Assembly: GCA_002722095.1 (NCBI GenBank)
Contig: PBKG01000016.1
Location: 180,998 to 244,997 of the forward strand
Length of the DNA stretch: 64,000 nt
Direction of reading: 5' to 3'
Origin: Rhodospirillaceae bacterium
Lineage (GTDB): Bacteria > Pseudomonadota > Alphaproteobacteria > UBA8366
Position 1 is the first letter of the stretch, and every line of letters starts with the position of its first letter. This document shows, piece by piece, positions 56,225 through 64,000 of the stretch. A program made the position numbers and the translations under genes. The notes under the pieces were generated by a model. That model had not been told where the DNA came from. It saw only the letters and a program-made list of their open reading frames with translations, and searched no databases.

Positions 56225-57250
56225 CTAGCCGAGAATGATTTGATACGCGAACCCGGCGGCAAGCGAAAAGAAAAGTCCAAGGCCGATATACCAAAAGAAG
56301 ACCGGCTTCTTCACTAGTGCGTACACACCCATGGCGGCCGGGAAACTTGTCACCGCGCCTGCAGTTAGGAATGCAAGCGCCGCGGCGGGTGCCGCACCCA
56401 TTTCCACCAACCGGGAAACCAGCGACAAAGCCGCAAATCCGTTCAAATAGGCTGGGATACCAACGGCAGTCGAGGCAGGCACCGTCCACCAGCTATCACC
56501 GCCCAGCACCTGACCGATCGTTTCCGCCGGCAACCACGCAACCATCAGGCTTTCAATCAAGAAGGCGAGCGTCAGCCATTTGAAGAGGAACGCGCCACTG
56601 GAAATCGCGGTGTCATTGAATACTTGCCGACGATCCGTTTCGCGCCAAAACGGCCATACCACTGGCGCGTCTTTCTTTAGCGCGCTGACTGCGCAGCCTG
56701 AAACCACGCCGTCACGCAACACATTCTGGAACGGCGCTCGATTCCGCACCCAATGTGTCGCAAACCCAGCACCAAGACCGGCGACTACAGCCGTCGCCAG
56801 ATATATGCTGGCAAAAGCAGGATCGAAGATCGCACTCGCGAGGACGTATTTTTCGATACTCATCAACGGAGACGCGATCCAAAACGCCGCCACCGGTGCT
56901 AACGGAACACCGGCTGCCAACAAGGCGGCAATCAACGGAATGACCCCGCAAGAGCAAAAGGGCGACAGCGCTCCGAAAAGCGCGGCAAAGGTGATTACGG
57001 TGGTGGTGTTGCCGCTCATAACTCGCGCGACCTGTTGATCGACACTTGTCGCCTTTGCGACACCCGCTGCCACAACCGACAACAGGATAAAGGGTGTTAT
57101 GAAAAGAAGGGCGCTCCCGGCGAAGCGGAGGCTGGCACCTAATTGCTGAGGAAAAAACACCACGATCGACAGAACCAGCACCAGGCTTGCGAGCACAACA
57201 CGATCGAACTTCCTGATCCGATCGGCGATATCTAGCGCAGCGTCAGTCAT
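56225..57250 (-). CDS. ArsP/SO_0444-type membrane permease
   Basis: A 341-residue permease with about eight to ten hydrophobic segments and the family motif LSPFCSCGVIPLIAALLAAGVP, repeated in form as TAVGIPAYLNGFA later. Members of this family (PF03773) export trivalent organoarsenicals or metal ions. The start overlaps the stop of the ArsR-family regulator by four bases, so the two genes form an operon. The substrate is not determined; metal or metalloid efflux is the best guess. Confidence 0.82.
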   Translation of the reverse strand: MTDAALDIADRIRKFDRVVLASLVLVLSIVVFFPQQLGASLRFAGSALLFITPFILLSVVAAGVAKATSVDQQVARVMSGNTTTVITFAALFGALSPFCSCGVIPLIAALLAAGVPLAPVAAFWIASPLMSIEKYVLASAIFDPAFASIYLATAVVAGLGAGFATHWVRNRAPFQNVLRDGVVSGCAVSALKKDAPVVWPFWRETDRRQVFNDTAISSGAFLFKWLTLAFLIESLMVAWLPAETIGQVLGGDSWWTVPASTAVGIPAYLNGFAALSLVSRLVEMGAAPAAALAFLTAGAVTSFPAAMGVYALVKKPVFFWYIGLGLFFSLAAGFAYQIILG

Positions 57251-57582
57251 CCGTTTTTCCTAGCATTCCGCTCCACGGCAGAATTTTCGTGTTCGCAAAG
57301 CCCGCGGCAACAATCATCCATCAAAAAATCCAATACCCCGCGTACGTGATCGTAGTTGAGCCGGCAGCGCAATATCCGCCCTTCCCTGGTCTGCGTGACT
57401 ATGCCCGCCCAAACCATATGGGCGATGTGGTGCGACAAGGTGGATTTAGGGATGCCGAGATGAGCTTGTATTTCCTTACACGGCAAACCCTCAGGGCCTG
57501 CCTGAACCAACAGACGAAAGGCCTTCAGACGGTGCGGGTTACCCAGTTCGGCAAGACATTTTGATGCGGTTTCAAATTCCAT
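57247..57582 (-). CDS. ArsR-family metalloregulator
   Basis: A 111-residue winged-helix repressor: LAELGNPHRLKAFRLLVQAG, the recognition helix IPKSTLSHHIAHMVWAGIV and the wing TQTREGRILRCRL. C-terminal MDDCCRGLCEHE supplies clustered cysteines that could bind As(III) or another thiophilic ion, although the classical ELCVCDL motif of helix 4 is absent (GLPCKEIQ has one Cys). It is coupled to the permease gene. ATG 57582 is chosen over an upstream TTG at 57591. Confidence 0.85.
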   Translation of the reverse strand: MEFETASKCLAELGNPHRLKAFRLLVQAGPEGLPCKEIQAHLGIPKSTLSHHIAHMVWAGIVTQTREGRILRCRLNYDHVRGVLDFLMDDCCRGLCEHENSAVERNARKNG

Positions 57583-57632
57583 AAAACCCAATCTAGGTGC
57601 TCGTCAGCACAGAGTCAACGAATGTTCTACAA

Positions 57633-57674
57633 CTATCGAACTTTTAATATCCGGAATACACCGCAGTTCGATAG
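57633..57674. promoter_or_regulatory. Perfect inverted repeat, candidate ArsR operator
   Basis: CTATCGAACT (57633-57642) and AGTTCGATAG (57665-57674), a perfect 10-bp repeat with a 22-base spacer, 50 bases upstream of the arsR start. The spacing, two helical turns centre to centre plus half sites, and the A/T-rich core suit a dimer-of-dimers operator. There is no U-run, so it is not a folA terminator. Autoregulation is inference. Confidence 0.5.
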
Positions 57675-57713
57675 ATGCTCAATTTTTAAGGCTGAAGAAG
57701 CGGAGAAATGCAC

Positions 57714-58205
57714 TCAGGCGCGATCCAAATTCACGAAACTAAATTGAAGTCCGTCATCGGCCACTGTGATCGGCCCCTCGCGTTCGGTTTCTACCCAATC
57801 GGTACGATCGAATTCGGGAAAATATGTGTCACCGTCCACGGCTTGATGAACCTCCGTAAGGTAGATTCGGTTGGCCCGATCGAGTGCCGCCCGATAAATC
57901 TCCGCGCCACCGATGACCATGATTTCGTCGTCGGCCAAGGCCTCCGCATTGGCGCGTGCATCTTCAAATGACGTTACGGTGACCACCCCATCAGCGGCAT
58001 ATTCGGGATCACGGCTAATAACGATGTGGGGCCGACCCGGCAGCGGACGACCGAGCGATTCCCACGTTTTGCGGCCCATGATCATAGGCTTGCCCATGGT
58101 CGTGTTTTTGAAGCGTTGAAGGTCTTCGGGAATTCGCCACGGCAAATCTCCGTCACGGCCGATTACTCGATTTTCCGCCATGGCCACAATGAGAGAGAGA
58201 CGCAT
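57714..58205 (-). CDS. folA: Dihydrofolate reductase
   Basis: A 163-residue NADPH-dependent reductase that regenerates tetrahydrofolate. Visible are MRLSLIVAMAENRVIGRDG, LPWRIPEDLQRFKNTTMGKP with the active-site acidic residue, IMGRKTWES and VIGGAEIYRAAL. It follows thyA by five bases, as in many proteobacteria where both enzymes work in the thymidylate cycle. Normal length, no defects. Confidence 0.96.
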   Translation of the reverse strand: MRLSLIVAMAENRVIGRDGDLPWRIPEDLQRFKNTTMGKPMIMGRKTWESLGRPLPGRPHIVISRDPEYAADGVVTVTSFEDARANAEALADDEIMVIGGAEIYRAALDRANRIYLTEVHQAVDGDTYFPEFDRTDWVETEREGPITVADDGLQFSFVNLDRA

Positions 58206-58211
58206 GCGAGA

Positions 58212-59006
58212 TCAGACCGCGACTTTTGCCGGAATATGCGGATGGAAGCGGTAATTTTCGAGCGTGAAGTCTTCAAATTTGAACGCAAACAAATCCTCGA
58301 CCGCAGAGTTCATACTCATGGTCGGGAGATCATAGGGTTCGCGGGTAAGCTGGGCGTCCGCCTGCTCGAGATGATTGGCGTAAAGATGCGCATCGCCGAA
58401 ACTGTGGACAAAGTCACCGGGCTCTAGATCGCACACCTGGGCGATCATCATCGTCAGCAGCGCGTAGGAAGAAATGTTGAAAGGAACGCCGAGGAAAATG
58501 TCGGCGCTTCGCTGATAGAGCTGACAAGAAAGCCGGCCCTCGGCGACGTAGAACTGAAACAAGCAGTGACATGGGGGCAAAGCCATTTTTTCTACGTCGC
58601 TCACATTCCATGCACTGACAATCAGGCGACGGGAGTCGGGATTGTTGCGAATCTGATCCAACAAATTGGAAATCTGATCGATCTCGCCACCATCCGGCGT
58701 CGGCCATGACCGCCATTGGTGACCATAGACCGGACCCAGTTCGCCATCCTCATCCGCCCATTCGTCCCATATCGAAACGCCATTTTCGTTCAGGTAAGCC
58801 ACGTTGGTATCGCCGCTCAAAAACCAGAGCAGTTCATGGATGATCGATTTCAGATGCAGTTTTTTGGTCGTCAGCATCGGAAAGCCTTGGCCAAGGTCGA
58901 AACGCATTTGATAGCCAAATACCGAATAGGTGCCGGTACCGGTTCGGTCGTCCTTGTAGACGCCGTTTGTGCGGACGTACCGCAACATGTCGAGATATTG
59001 TTGCAT
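58212..59006 (-). CDS. thyA: Thymidylate synthase
   Basis: A 264-residue enzyme that methylates dUMP with methylene-tetrahydrofolate. Residues [17 protein letters not shown], the catalytic cysteine C146 in [10 protein letters not shown] and the substrate loop [14 protein letters not shown] are canonical. First gene of a thyA-folA pair; the region upstream (59007-59155) holds only the likely tmRNA promoter. Confidence 0.97.
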   Translation of the reverse strand: MQQYLDMLRYVRTNGVYKDDRTGTGTYSVFGYQMRFDLGQGFPMLTTKKLHLKSIIHELLWFLSGDTNVAYLNENGVSIWDEWADEDGELGPVYGHQWRSWPTPDGGEIDQISNLLDQIRNNPDSRRLIVSAWNVSDVEKMALPPCHCLFQFYVAEGRLSCQLYQRSADIFLGVPFNISSYALLTMMIAQVCDLEPGDFVHSFGDAHLYANHLEQADAQLTREPYDLPTMSMNSAVEDLFAFKFEDFTLENYRFHPHIPAKVAV

Positions 59007-59142
59007 AGTGCCAATCTATCCCCGCCGTTCGCCGGGAGCCATCAAAGATTTTACTGTGAATTAGGTGAAAGACGGGGACGAGTTTTTTTACGCGCTCAAC
59101 TCAAATATCGGCGCAATGGTTTATATCCGCCGCATTTCAACT

Positions 59143-59148
59143 TATATT
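59143..59148 (+). promoter_or_regulatory. Candidate -10 box of the tmRNA gene
   Basis: TATATT lies about eight bases before the predicted 5' end of the acceptor piece. A weak -35 (TTTATA at 59120-59125) is 17 bases upstream. Position supports it; strength cannot be judged. Confidence 0.35.
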
Positions 59149-59155
59149 GATTACG

Positions 59156-59455
59156 CCGGTTCGCCGGCTATGGCGCTAAACGGTTTGCGGAATAAGCGTC
59201 GCGGACCCGGGGGCGGTACCCGGCGCCTCCACCAATTCTCCGGCATTTAGCATTCGTCGGAACATTTGCGGGGGCGAAATAGGATCGACGCGCGTAGTAA
59301 AGGCAAACTTTGTTCCCGGCATGGTACCACCGTTATCGGGCCATAGTCGTTAAATGCCAACGACAACTTTGCGGGCGAAGCCCGCCTCGCTGCGTAACTT
59401 CGGTTAGGTAAGCGCGGTCCGGGGGGCACCGGGCAACAGAAGCCCCCCACTCGGT
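59156..59455 (+). ncRNA. ssrA: Two-piece (circularly permuted) tmRNA
   Basis: Transfer-messenger RNA for ribosome rescue, in the permuted form known in alphaproteobacteria. The acceptor piece comes first and ends with CGCCTCC-A-CCA at 59224-59234. After a 35-base spacer the coding piece starts GGGGGCG at 59270; the two pair as a 7-bp acceptor stem with a G3-U70 wobble, the alanine identity element. CGACGC (59286-59291) pairs with GCGTCG (59196-59201). The tag frame 59356-59397 encodes ANDNFAGEARLAA and stops at TAA. A 7-bp stem at 59421-59448 is probably a pseudoknot element. Outer ends are approximate. Confidence 0.93.
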
Positions 59456-59458
59456 TGA

Positions 59459-59480
59459 CCTCGCGCGCAAATTCGCGAGG
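59459..59480. repeat. Hairpin between tmRNA and sspB
   Basis: CCTCGCG (59459-59465) and CGCGAGG (59474-59480) with an 8-base loop. It follows the tmRNA coding piece and precedes sspB by 50 bases. It may be the tmRNA 3' processing or termination structure; no U-run follows. Confidence 0.45.
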
Positions 59481-59530
59481 TAAACTGTATGATGGGTTCG
59501 AAAGGTCGTTTTTAGGAATATCGAGTCACT

Positions 59531-60034
59531 ATGGGTTCGGATCTTTTGCGATACGATCAATTGGTCGAAAACGCCTTGAAAGGAGTCGTCCGCGAGGCGT
59601 TAGAGCAAATTGCCGAATTCGGCCTGCCTGGCGCGCACCACATTTACCTCACCTTTGCGACCACTCATCCCGGCGTGGAAATTCCAGATTCACTGATGGC
59701 AAAATATCCATCCGAAATGACAATCGTACTGCAATATCAATTCTGGGATTTGGATGTGAAAGAGGACGGGTTCGCGGTATCGCTCAGCTTCAACGATATC
59801 CAGGAACGGCTCAACGTGCCGTTTTCCGCGGTCACTGGGTTTGCCGATCCGTCGGTGAATTTCGCGTTGCAATTCCAGCTATTGCAAGATGGCGAGGCAT
59901 CTCAGACCCCGGTCGAGATCGGCGCGCCGCTGCTAGCCGATGACAGCGGTGAGCACGAACCGGAAGCGAACCAGGAAAAGGCTAAAGACGGCACCGACAA
60001 CGTCGTCGCGTTAGACGCTTTCAGAAAAGACTAA
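59531..60034 (+). CDS. sspB: SspB-family ClpXP adaptor
   Basis: A 167-residue protein of the alphaproteobacterial SspB family (DUF1321). The substrate-binding domain (about 1-125) shows GLPGAHHIYLTFATTHPGVE, YQFWDLDVKEDGFAVSLSF-N-D and VPFSAVTGFADPSVNFALQF. After an acidic linker the C terminus VVALDAFRKD is the ClpX-tethering motif. It delivers ssrA-tagged proteins to ClpXP, and it lies immediately downstream of the tmRNA gene that encodes the tag. Confidence 0.93.
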   Translation: MGSDLLRYDQLVENALKGVVREALEQIAEFGLPGAHHIYLTFATTHPGVEIPDSLMAKYPSEMTIVLQYQFWDLDVKEDGFAVSLSFNDIQERLNVPFSAVTGFADPSVNFALQFQLLQDGEASQTPVEIGAPLLADDSGEHEPEANQEKAKDGTDNVVALDAFRKD

Positions 60035-60043
60035 CCCAAACGC

Positions 60044-60178
60044 TTATCCAATCGCGCTGGCGCTCCGGTTTTCAAAATACGGGGCTGAGGGCATCGTCGT
60101 TTTCGATGCCGCAGGCAAAAGCCACACCACCGAAGCCAGTACCACGAACGGTATCAAAGCACCCAAAAACCATTTCAT
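60044..60178 (-). CDS. Small membrane protein, 44 residues
   Basis: ATG 60178 follows AGGGAG at good distance and the frame runs to TAA 60044-60046. The N-terminal 25 residues are a single hydrophobic segment (FLGALIPFVVLASVVWLLPA); the rest is short and polar. It could be a one-pass membrane peptide or a short secreted product. It is not recognised. It is convergent with sspB (9-base gap) and divergent from the fumarase gene. Confidence 0.5.
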   Translation of the reverse strand: MKWFLGALIPFVVLASVVWLLPAASKTTMPSAPYFENRSASAIG

Positions 60179-60335
60179 TTTAATTACTCCCTATGCGCTG
60201 ACCGTATTTTGTCCTTTCGGATGAAATGACGCTGTGCCGACAGTCACAGTTAGGCTAAAAACCGGGCGAGGCATGAAACGCAGGATTTGGCGAAATTCTG
60301 CTAAAATTAGTTCGTCGAGAGGGAGAAACTCGAAA

Positions 60336-61952
60336 ATGAACGGTGAGGTATTCGATTATCATCCGATGTTTCCGACTGGCGAAGACGGAACGTCATACAA
60401 AAAACTAACCGACCAACATGTCCGTATGGCCGAGTTCGATGGGAAACCGGTTCTAAAGGTGGAGTCGGAAGCACTATCGATGCTCGCGAAGCAGGCCTTT
60501 GTCGATGTGAGCCACCTGTTGCGATCCGCCCATTTGGAGCAACTGGCCAAAATACTCGACGATCCCGAGGCCTCCGATAACGACCGCTATGTAGCCTACG
60601 ACCTTCTGAAAAACGCCAACATAGCCGCCGGCGGGATTCTGCCTATGTGCCAGGACACCGGTACTGCCATCGTTATGGGTAAAAAGGGCCAAAATGTCTG
60701 GACCGGCGGCGGCGACGAGGAGGCGTTGAGCCGCGGAATATTCGAGACCTATCAGGAACGAAATCTCCGCTACAGCCAGGTCTCGCCTTTGTCCATGTAT
60801 GAAGAGACGAACACAAAAACCAATCTCCCGGCGCAAATAGAAATCTATGCGGATGATGGCGAGACATATAAGTTCCTTTTCATCGCCAAGGGCGGCGGCT
60901 CGGCCAACAAGTCTTTTTTGTTTCAAGGTACGCCTTCACTACTCACACCGGACCGGTTGATTGAGTTTCTCGATGAAAAAATCCGCACCCTCGGTACCGC
61001 CGCCTGCCCGCCCTATCACCTCGCCATTGCCATAGGTGGCACCTCCGCAGAACTCAATCTAAAAGCGGTCAAACTCGCGAGTTGCAAATATCTCGACGCC
61101 CTGCCAACACAAGGCGGGAACAGGGGCAACGCTTATCGCGATCTCGAAATGGAAGACGAAATTCAAAAAATGACCCAACAAATGGGTATAGGGGCGCAAT
61201 TCGGCGGCAAATATTTTTGCCACGACGTACGTGTGATACGTCTACCGCGCCATGGGGCCAGCCTGCCGATCGGGCTCGGCGTGTCCTGTTCCGCGGACCG
61301 GCAGATCCTTGGCAAAATTACCGCCGATGGCGTATTTCTCGAACAATTGGAGACCAATCCGGCGCGATATCTGCCCGATATCTCCGATGACGAGCTCTCG
61401 GGAGAAGTGGTCGAAATCGATTTGAACCAACCGATGGAGACCATTCTAAGCACACTTACTAATTTTCCGGTAAAAACGCGCTTGTCGCTAACCGGAACCA
61501 TTATCGTCGCACGCGATTCCGCCCATAACCGGCTCCGTTCGCAATTGGAGGCCTCTGGCGAGTTACCTCAATATTTCAAAGATCATCCGATTTATTATGC
61601 CGGGCCCGCAAAAACACCAACCGGCTACGCGTCCGGTTCCTTCGGGCCGACGACAGCCGGGCGCATGGATGGTTTTGTCGATCAATTTCAAGCTGCTGGC
61701 GGCTCAATGGTCATGCTTGCGAAGGGAAACCGCTCCAATACAGTCATAGAAGCTTGTAAAAAACATGGCGGCTTTTATCTGGGTTCCATTGGGGGACCGG
61801 CGGCACGTTTGGCGCTCGACTGCATTAAGAAAGTCGAATGTATCGAATTCGAAGACCTGGGCATGGAGGCGATTTGGCGCATCGAAGTGGAGAAATTCCC
61901 CGCATTCATCGTGACCGACGACAAAGGTAACGATTTTTTCGATCAATTATAA
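60336..61952 (+). CDS. fumA: Class I (4Fe-4S) fumarate hydratase
   Basis: A 538-residue iron-sulfur fumarase of the TCA cycle. The N-terminal alpha domain includes [20 protein letters not shown], whose cysteine is a cluster ligand, and [12 protein letters not shown]; the C-terminal beta domain includes [20 protein letters not shown] and [16 protein letters not shown] 60336 follows GGGAGAAA; earlier in-frame codons lack a ribosome site. Class I enzymes are oxygen-sensitive. No other TCA genes are adjacent. Confidence 0.94.
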   Translation: MNGEVFDYHPMFPTGEDGTSYKKLTDQHVRMAEFDGKPVLKVESEALSMLAKQAFVDVSHLLRSAHLEQLAKILDDPEASDNDRYVAYDLLKNANIAAGGILPMCQDTGTAIVMGKKGQNVWTGGGDEEALSRGIFETYQERNLRYSQVSPLSMYEETNTKTNLPAQIEIYADDGETYKFLFIAKGGGSANKSFLFQGTPSLLTPDRLIEFLDEKIRTLGTAACPPYHLAIAIGGTSAELNLKAVKLASCKYLDALPTQGGNRGNAYRDLEMEDEIQKMTQQMGIGAQFGGKYFCHDVRVIRLPRHGASLPIGLGVSCSADRQILGKITADGVFLEQLETNPARYLPDISDDELSGEVVEIDLNQPMETILSTLTNFPVKTRLSLTGTIIVARDSAHNRLRSQLEASGELPQYFKDHPIYYAGPAKTPTGYASGSFGPTTAGRMDGFVDQFQAAGGSMVMLAKGNRSNTVIEACKKHGGFYLGSIGGPAARLALDCIKKVECIEFEDLGMEAIWRIEVEKFPAFIVTDDKGNDFFDQL

Positions 61953-61972
61953 TCGCACATATTATTTGAGAG

Positions 61973-63535
61973 CTAATCGCTAAGGGCAGTACCGCGATAG
62001 GTTTCAAATGCCGCTACCGCTTCGGGCACCAATTCCTCGGGTGCCCCACATTCAAGCAAGGCATCTCCAAGATAGCCTAGCCAGGTATCGAAATGTATGT
62101 CGGTGGCGCTTTCAGGAACGCCCAATATGGCCTGACGCACAGAGACGCCACTGCTGGCGCTTCGGTCCGGCCCACCCAAACTCATGGCGATTAGGTTCGC
62201 GGTACCATCATACTGGCGCACCATATCAAGGGCCGAATAGAAACCCGCGAGCTCTTTATCCCGCCAGATTTGATCGTAGAGCCGCTCAACCGCTTGAGTA
62301 ATTGTCTCGTCACCGCCAATCCGCTCGCATAGAGGTGCGGAAGAGTGAACTTTTTTAGCTGGTGGCGATGGCGGCGCGGCGGGTTTGTCGCTGGGAGCGG
62401 GATCTTCTTCCGACGCTGCCTCACCTGCAGGCTCTTCATCGGATCCATCGGCACTTTCCAACGGACCGCTCTCGGAAGATTCTTGTGCCTCTTCTTCGGC
62501 GTCGGACGAATCGTCTTTGTCATCGGCCGATTTGTCCGCCGCCTCCTCGTCAGGAAGCTCATCCTCCGATTCTTCCTTTCCCACAGATGGCGGAATCAGG
62601 AAATCAAGCCGTACTGCGCCATGCGGGTCGCTTGGCGACGGACGAGCGGCGGTCTCTTGTGCAATCGGCGACGCCGCCGGTTCGACTTCGGCCTCGGGTG
62701 CGTCTTGCGGGACCGGCGCTTGTGTTCCTTCTTCTTCGATTTCAACGGAACCAACGTCGACCGTCTCACGTTGATCGTTTTCCTCGGCTAATTCGGATTC
62801 CTGGCTGATTTCGTCAACGCCAAAATCATCGTCTACCTCGGCACTTTGTGTGGGTTCGACTACTTCAACTTCGGCATTTGGCGCTGCGCCTTGGGAAATC
62901 TCACCTATTTCGCCATCGTCATCGGCCAGCTCCGCATATTCCTTGCCGCCCGCATCTATATCAATCACACATCCCAAATCCTCGTCTTCGAAAGGCGCCG
63001 CATCCGCCATCAAAGTATGTGCGATATCTGTTTCGATTTCCTGTTCGGCGCTCGTAATAAGCGCCACCGTATCCGGATCGAGCAGACGCGCCACATCCAG
63101 AACCAAAATTTGATCGTCCGTAAGGCGACATACGCCTTTCGCGTACTTGGCTAGCGCATCATCCATGTTAGGCGGGACCGGCACCAACTCCGGGGCTGCC
63201 AAAGAGCCAAAATCATCGATTTCATCCACCAACAAAGCATAAAGTTCGCCCCGGTCTTCGGCCGTGACCGCCAGCCGGTGAGTAGGGTCCGAGAGGTCGG
63301 GCAAATCAAGGATGTCCTGCAAATTCAAAACGGCGATCGGACGTCCTCGCAAATTCATCATGCCACTGATCGGAGACGGCGCCAAAGGCACTGGCGTCAA
63401 CACCTTGGCCTCCACAATTCCCTTGATATCGAGAACCGGAAAGCCAAATAGCTGACCGCCGATGCGGACTGTCACCAATTGTCCCGCACTCGCCAGAGCC
63501 GGCAAAGACTCTTCATGGGTCACGATGTCGTTCAC
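61973..63535 (-). CDS. CheW-domain protein fused to truncated-globin-like domain
   Basis: A 520-residue, GTG-started protein in three parts. Residues about 17-150 are a CheW domain (VRIGGQLFGFPVLDIKGIVE, NLRGRPIAVLNLQDIL, YALLVDEIDDFGSL). Residues about 165-397 are a very acidic, Ser/Pro/Ala-rich linker. Residues 398-520 resemble a group I truncated haemoglobin (LCERIGGDETITQAVERLYD, ELAGFYSALD, MSLGGP), including the B10-like tyrosine Y420, but the proximal histidine position is isoleucine (I470 in VRQAILG). CheW couples receptors to CheA; no other chemotaxis gene is in the window. It may be a sensor or adaptor. Confidence 0.78.
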   Translation of the reverse strand: MNDIVTHEESLPALASAGQLVTVRIGGQLFGFPVLDIKGIVEAKVLTPVPLAPSPISGMMNLRGRPIAVLNLQDILDLPDLSDPTHRLAVTAEDRGELYALLVDEIDDFGSLAAPELVPVPPNMDDALAKYAKGVCRLTDDQILVLDVARLLDPDTVALITSAEQEIETDIAHTLMADAAPFEDEDLGCVIDIDAGGKEYAELADDDGEIGEISQGAAPNAEVEVVEPTQSAEVDDDFGVDEISQESELAEENDQRETVDVGSVEIEEEGTQAPVPQDAPEAEVEPAASPIAQETAARPSPSDPHGAVRLDFLIPPSVGKEESEDELPDEEAADKSADDKDDSSDAEEEAQESSESGPLESADGSDEEPAGEAASEEDPAPSDKPAAPPSPPAKKVHSSAPLCERIGGDETITQAVERLYDQIWRDKELAGFYSALDMVRQYDGTANLIAMSLGGPDRSASSGVSVRQAILGVPESATDIHFDTWLGYLGDALLECGAPEELVPEAVAAFETYRGTALSD

Positions 63536-63674
63536 AAGCTATTGCCTTTCGACGATATATTTTGGCGCTTGCCTTATTTTTTCGCGCCTTACTATATCGT
63601 AATTTCCAAAGTTGTGTCGTCACCCCAGGGGCAAATTTCGAGTCCCGCGTGATCTACCGGGCAAGGAGAATCCT

Positions 63675-64000
63675 GTGCAACATAGCGACCACATCATCAT
63701 CGATGGTCCTACATCGGCCGATCGCACCCTAATTTTGGCCCACGGTGCGGGAAGCGGCAAGGATCATGCCTTTTTGCAATATTTCGCCGAAAATCTGGCG
63801 TCGCGCGGAATTCGCGTCGTTCGCTTCGATTTCCCCTACATGATCAAGGCTCGCGCAGCCGGCAAACGTCGGCCGCCGGACCGGCAGCCTGTGTTGATTC
63901 AAGCATGGCAAGAGATAATCGATCAATTTAAGGGCAAAAATCTAATCATCGGCGGTAAATCCCTAGGCGGCCGGATCGCGAGCATGATCGCCGATGGAAC
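63675..64000 (+). CDS. Alpha/beta-hydrolase family protein, 5' part
   Basis: The frame starts at GTG 63675 after AAGGAGA and runs off the window end (108 codons visible). HSDHIIIDGP, TLILAHGAGSGKDH, VVRFDFPYM and the nucleophile elbow IIGGKSLGGRIASMI match the small alpha/beta hydrolases of the COG3571 type. The catalytic Asp and His would lie beyond the window. Divergent from the CheW-globin gene with 139 bases between, which show no clear site. Confidence 0.8.
   Translation, partial: MQHSDHIIIDGPTSADRTLILAHGAGSGKDHAFLQYFAENLASRGIRVVRFDFPYMIKARAAGKRRPPDRQPVLIQAWQEIIDQFKGKNLIIGGKSLGGRIASMIADG

Overview
The window is a gene-dense stretch of an alphaproteobacterial chromosome, probably a Rhodospirillales-like or other deep-branching free-living lineage. 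The evidence is a circularly permuted two-piece tmRNA gene with its tag reading frame, an alpha-type SspB, a DUF1194 protein, and the mreBCD-mrdA-rodA, ilvBN-ilvC-leuA, hflKC-htrA and thyA-folA blocks. No organism name can be read from the sequence alone.

Layout. 0-7.5 kb: the end of a DUF1194 gene, two tandem MFS transporters that share a repeated upstream element, a quinone oxidoreductase, a TauD-type dioxygenase, an ornithine cyclodeaminase-like enzyme and an MmgE/PrpD protein. 7.6-16.2 kb: a TPR/beta-barrel outer-membrane protein coupled to a FecR-domain protein, a CaiB-type CoA transferase, a TPR/2OG-oxygenase fusion, a GT4 glycosyltransferase, a class II aldolase-like protein and a TrpD2-like protein. 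16.3-17.7 kb: a PCu(A)C copper chaperone and a CREST/ceramidase membrane protein. 17.9-20.9 kb: a small relic island in tRNA-Lys(CTT), bounded by the intact tRNA and an imperfect copy of its 3' half; it holds a TraD/TraG C-terminal fragment and a secreted WD40 protein. 21-34 kb: housekeeping genes, namely the cell-shape operon, branched-chain amino acid genes with a candidate leucine attenuator before leuA, then miaA and divergent serB.

34.1-47.8 kb is the most unusual part: one co-directional minus-strand block that starts with an isocitrate lyase/PEP-mutase family enzyme, an amidohydrolase, an enolase-superfamily enzyme and an MmgE/PrpD protein, and continues into seven consecutive MFS paralogues of about 410 residues. 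With the pair at the left end, nine related MFS genes lie in 64 kb. The enzymes look like a catabolic route for one or more small carboxylic or keto acids; the substrates cannot be read from the sequence.

47.9-64 kb: htrA with a strong terminator, a duplicated DUF2065 protein, hflC-hflK, divergent mrp, a two-CAP-domain protein, an alpha/beta hydrolase, class III alcohol dehydrogenase, an ArsP/SO_0444-type permease with an ArsR regulator, folA-thyA, ssrA followed directly by sspB, a 44-residue membrane peptide, class I fumarase, a CheW protein fused to a truncated-globin-like domain that lacks the proximal histidine, and the start of another alpha/beta hydrolase. mrp and the alcohol dehydrogenase are each broken by one in-frame TGA where an arginine is expected. 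Because TGA is an ordinary stop elsewhere in the window, these are mutations or sequence errors rather than recoding.
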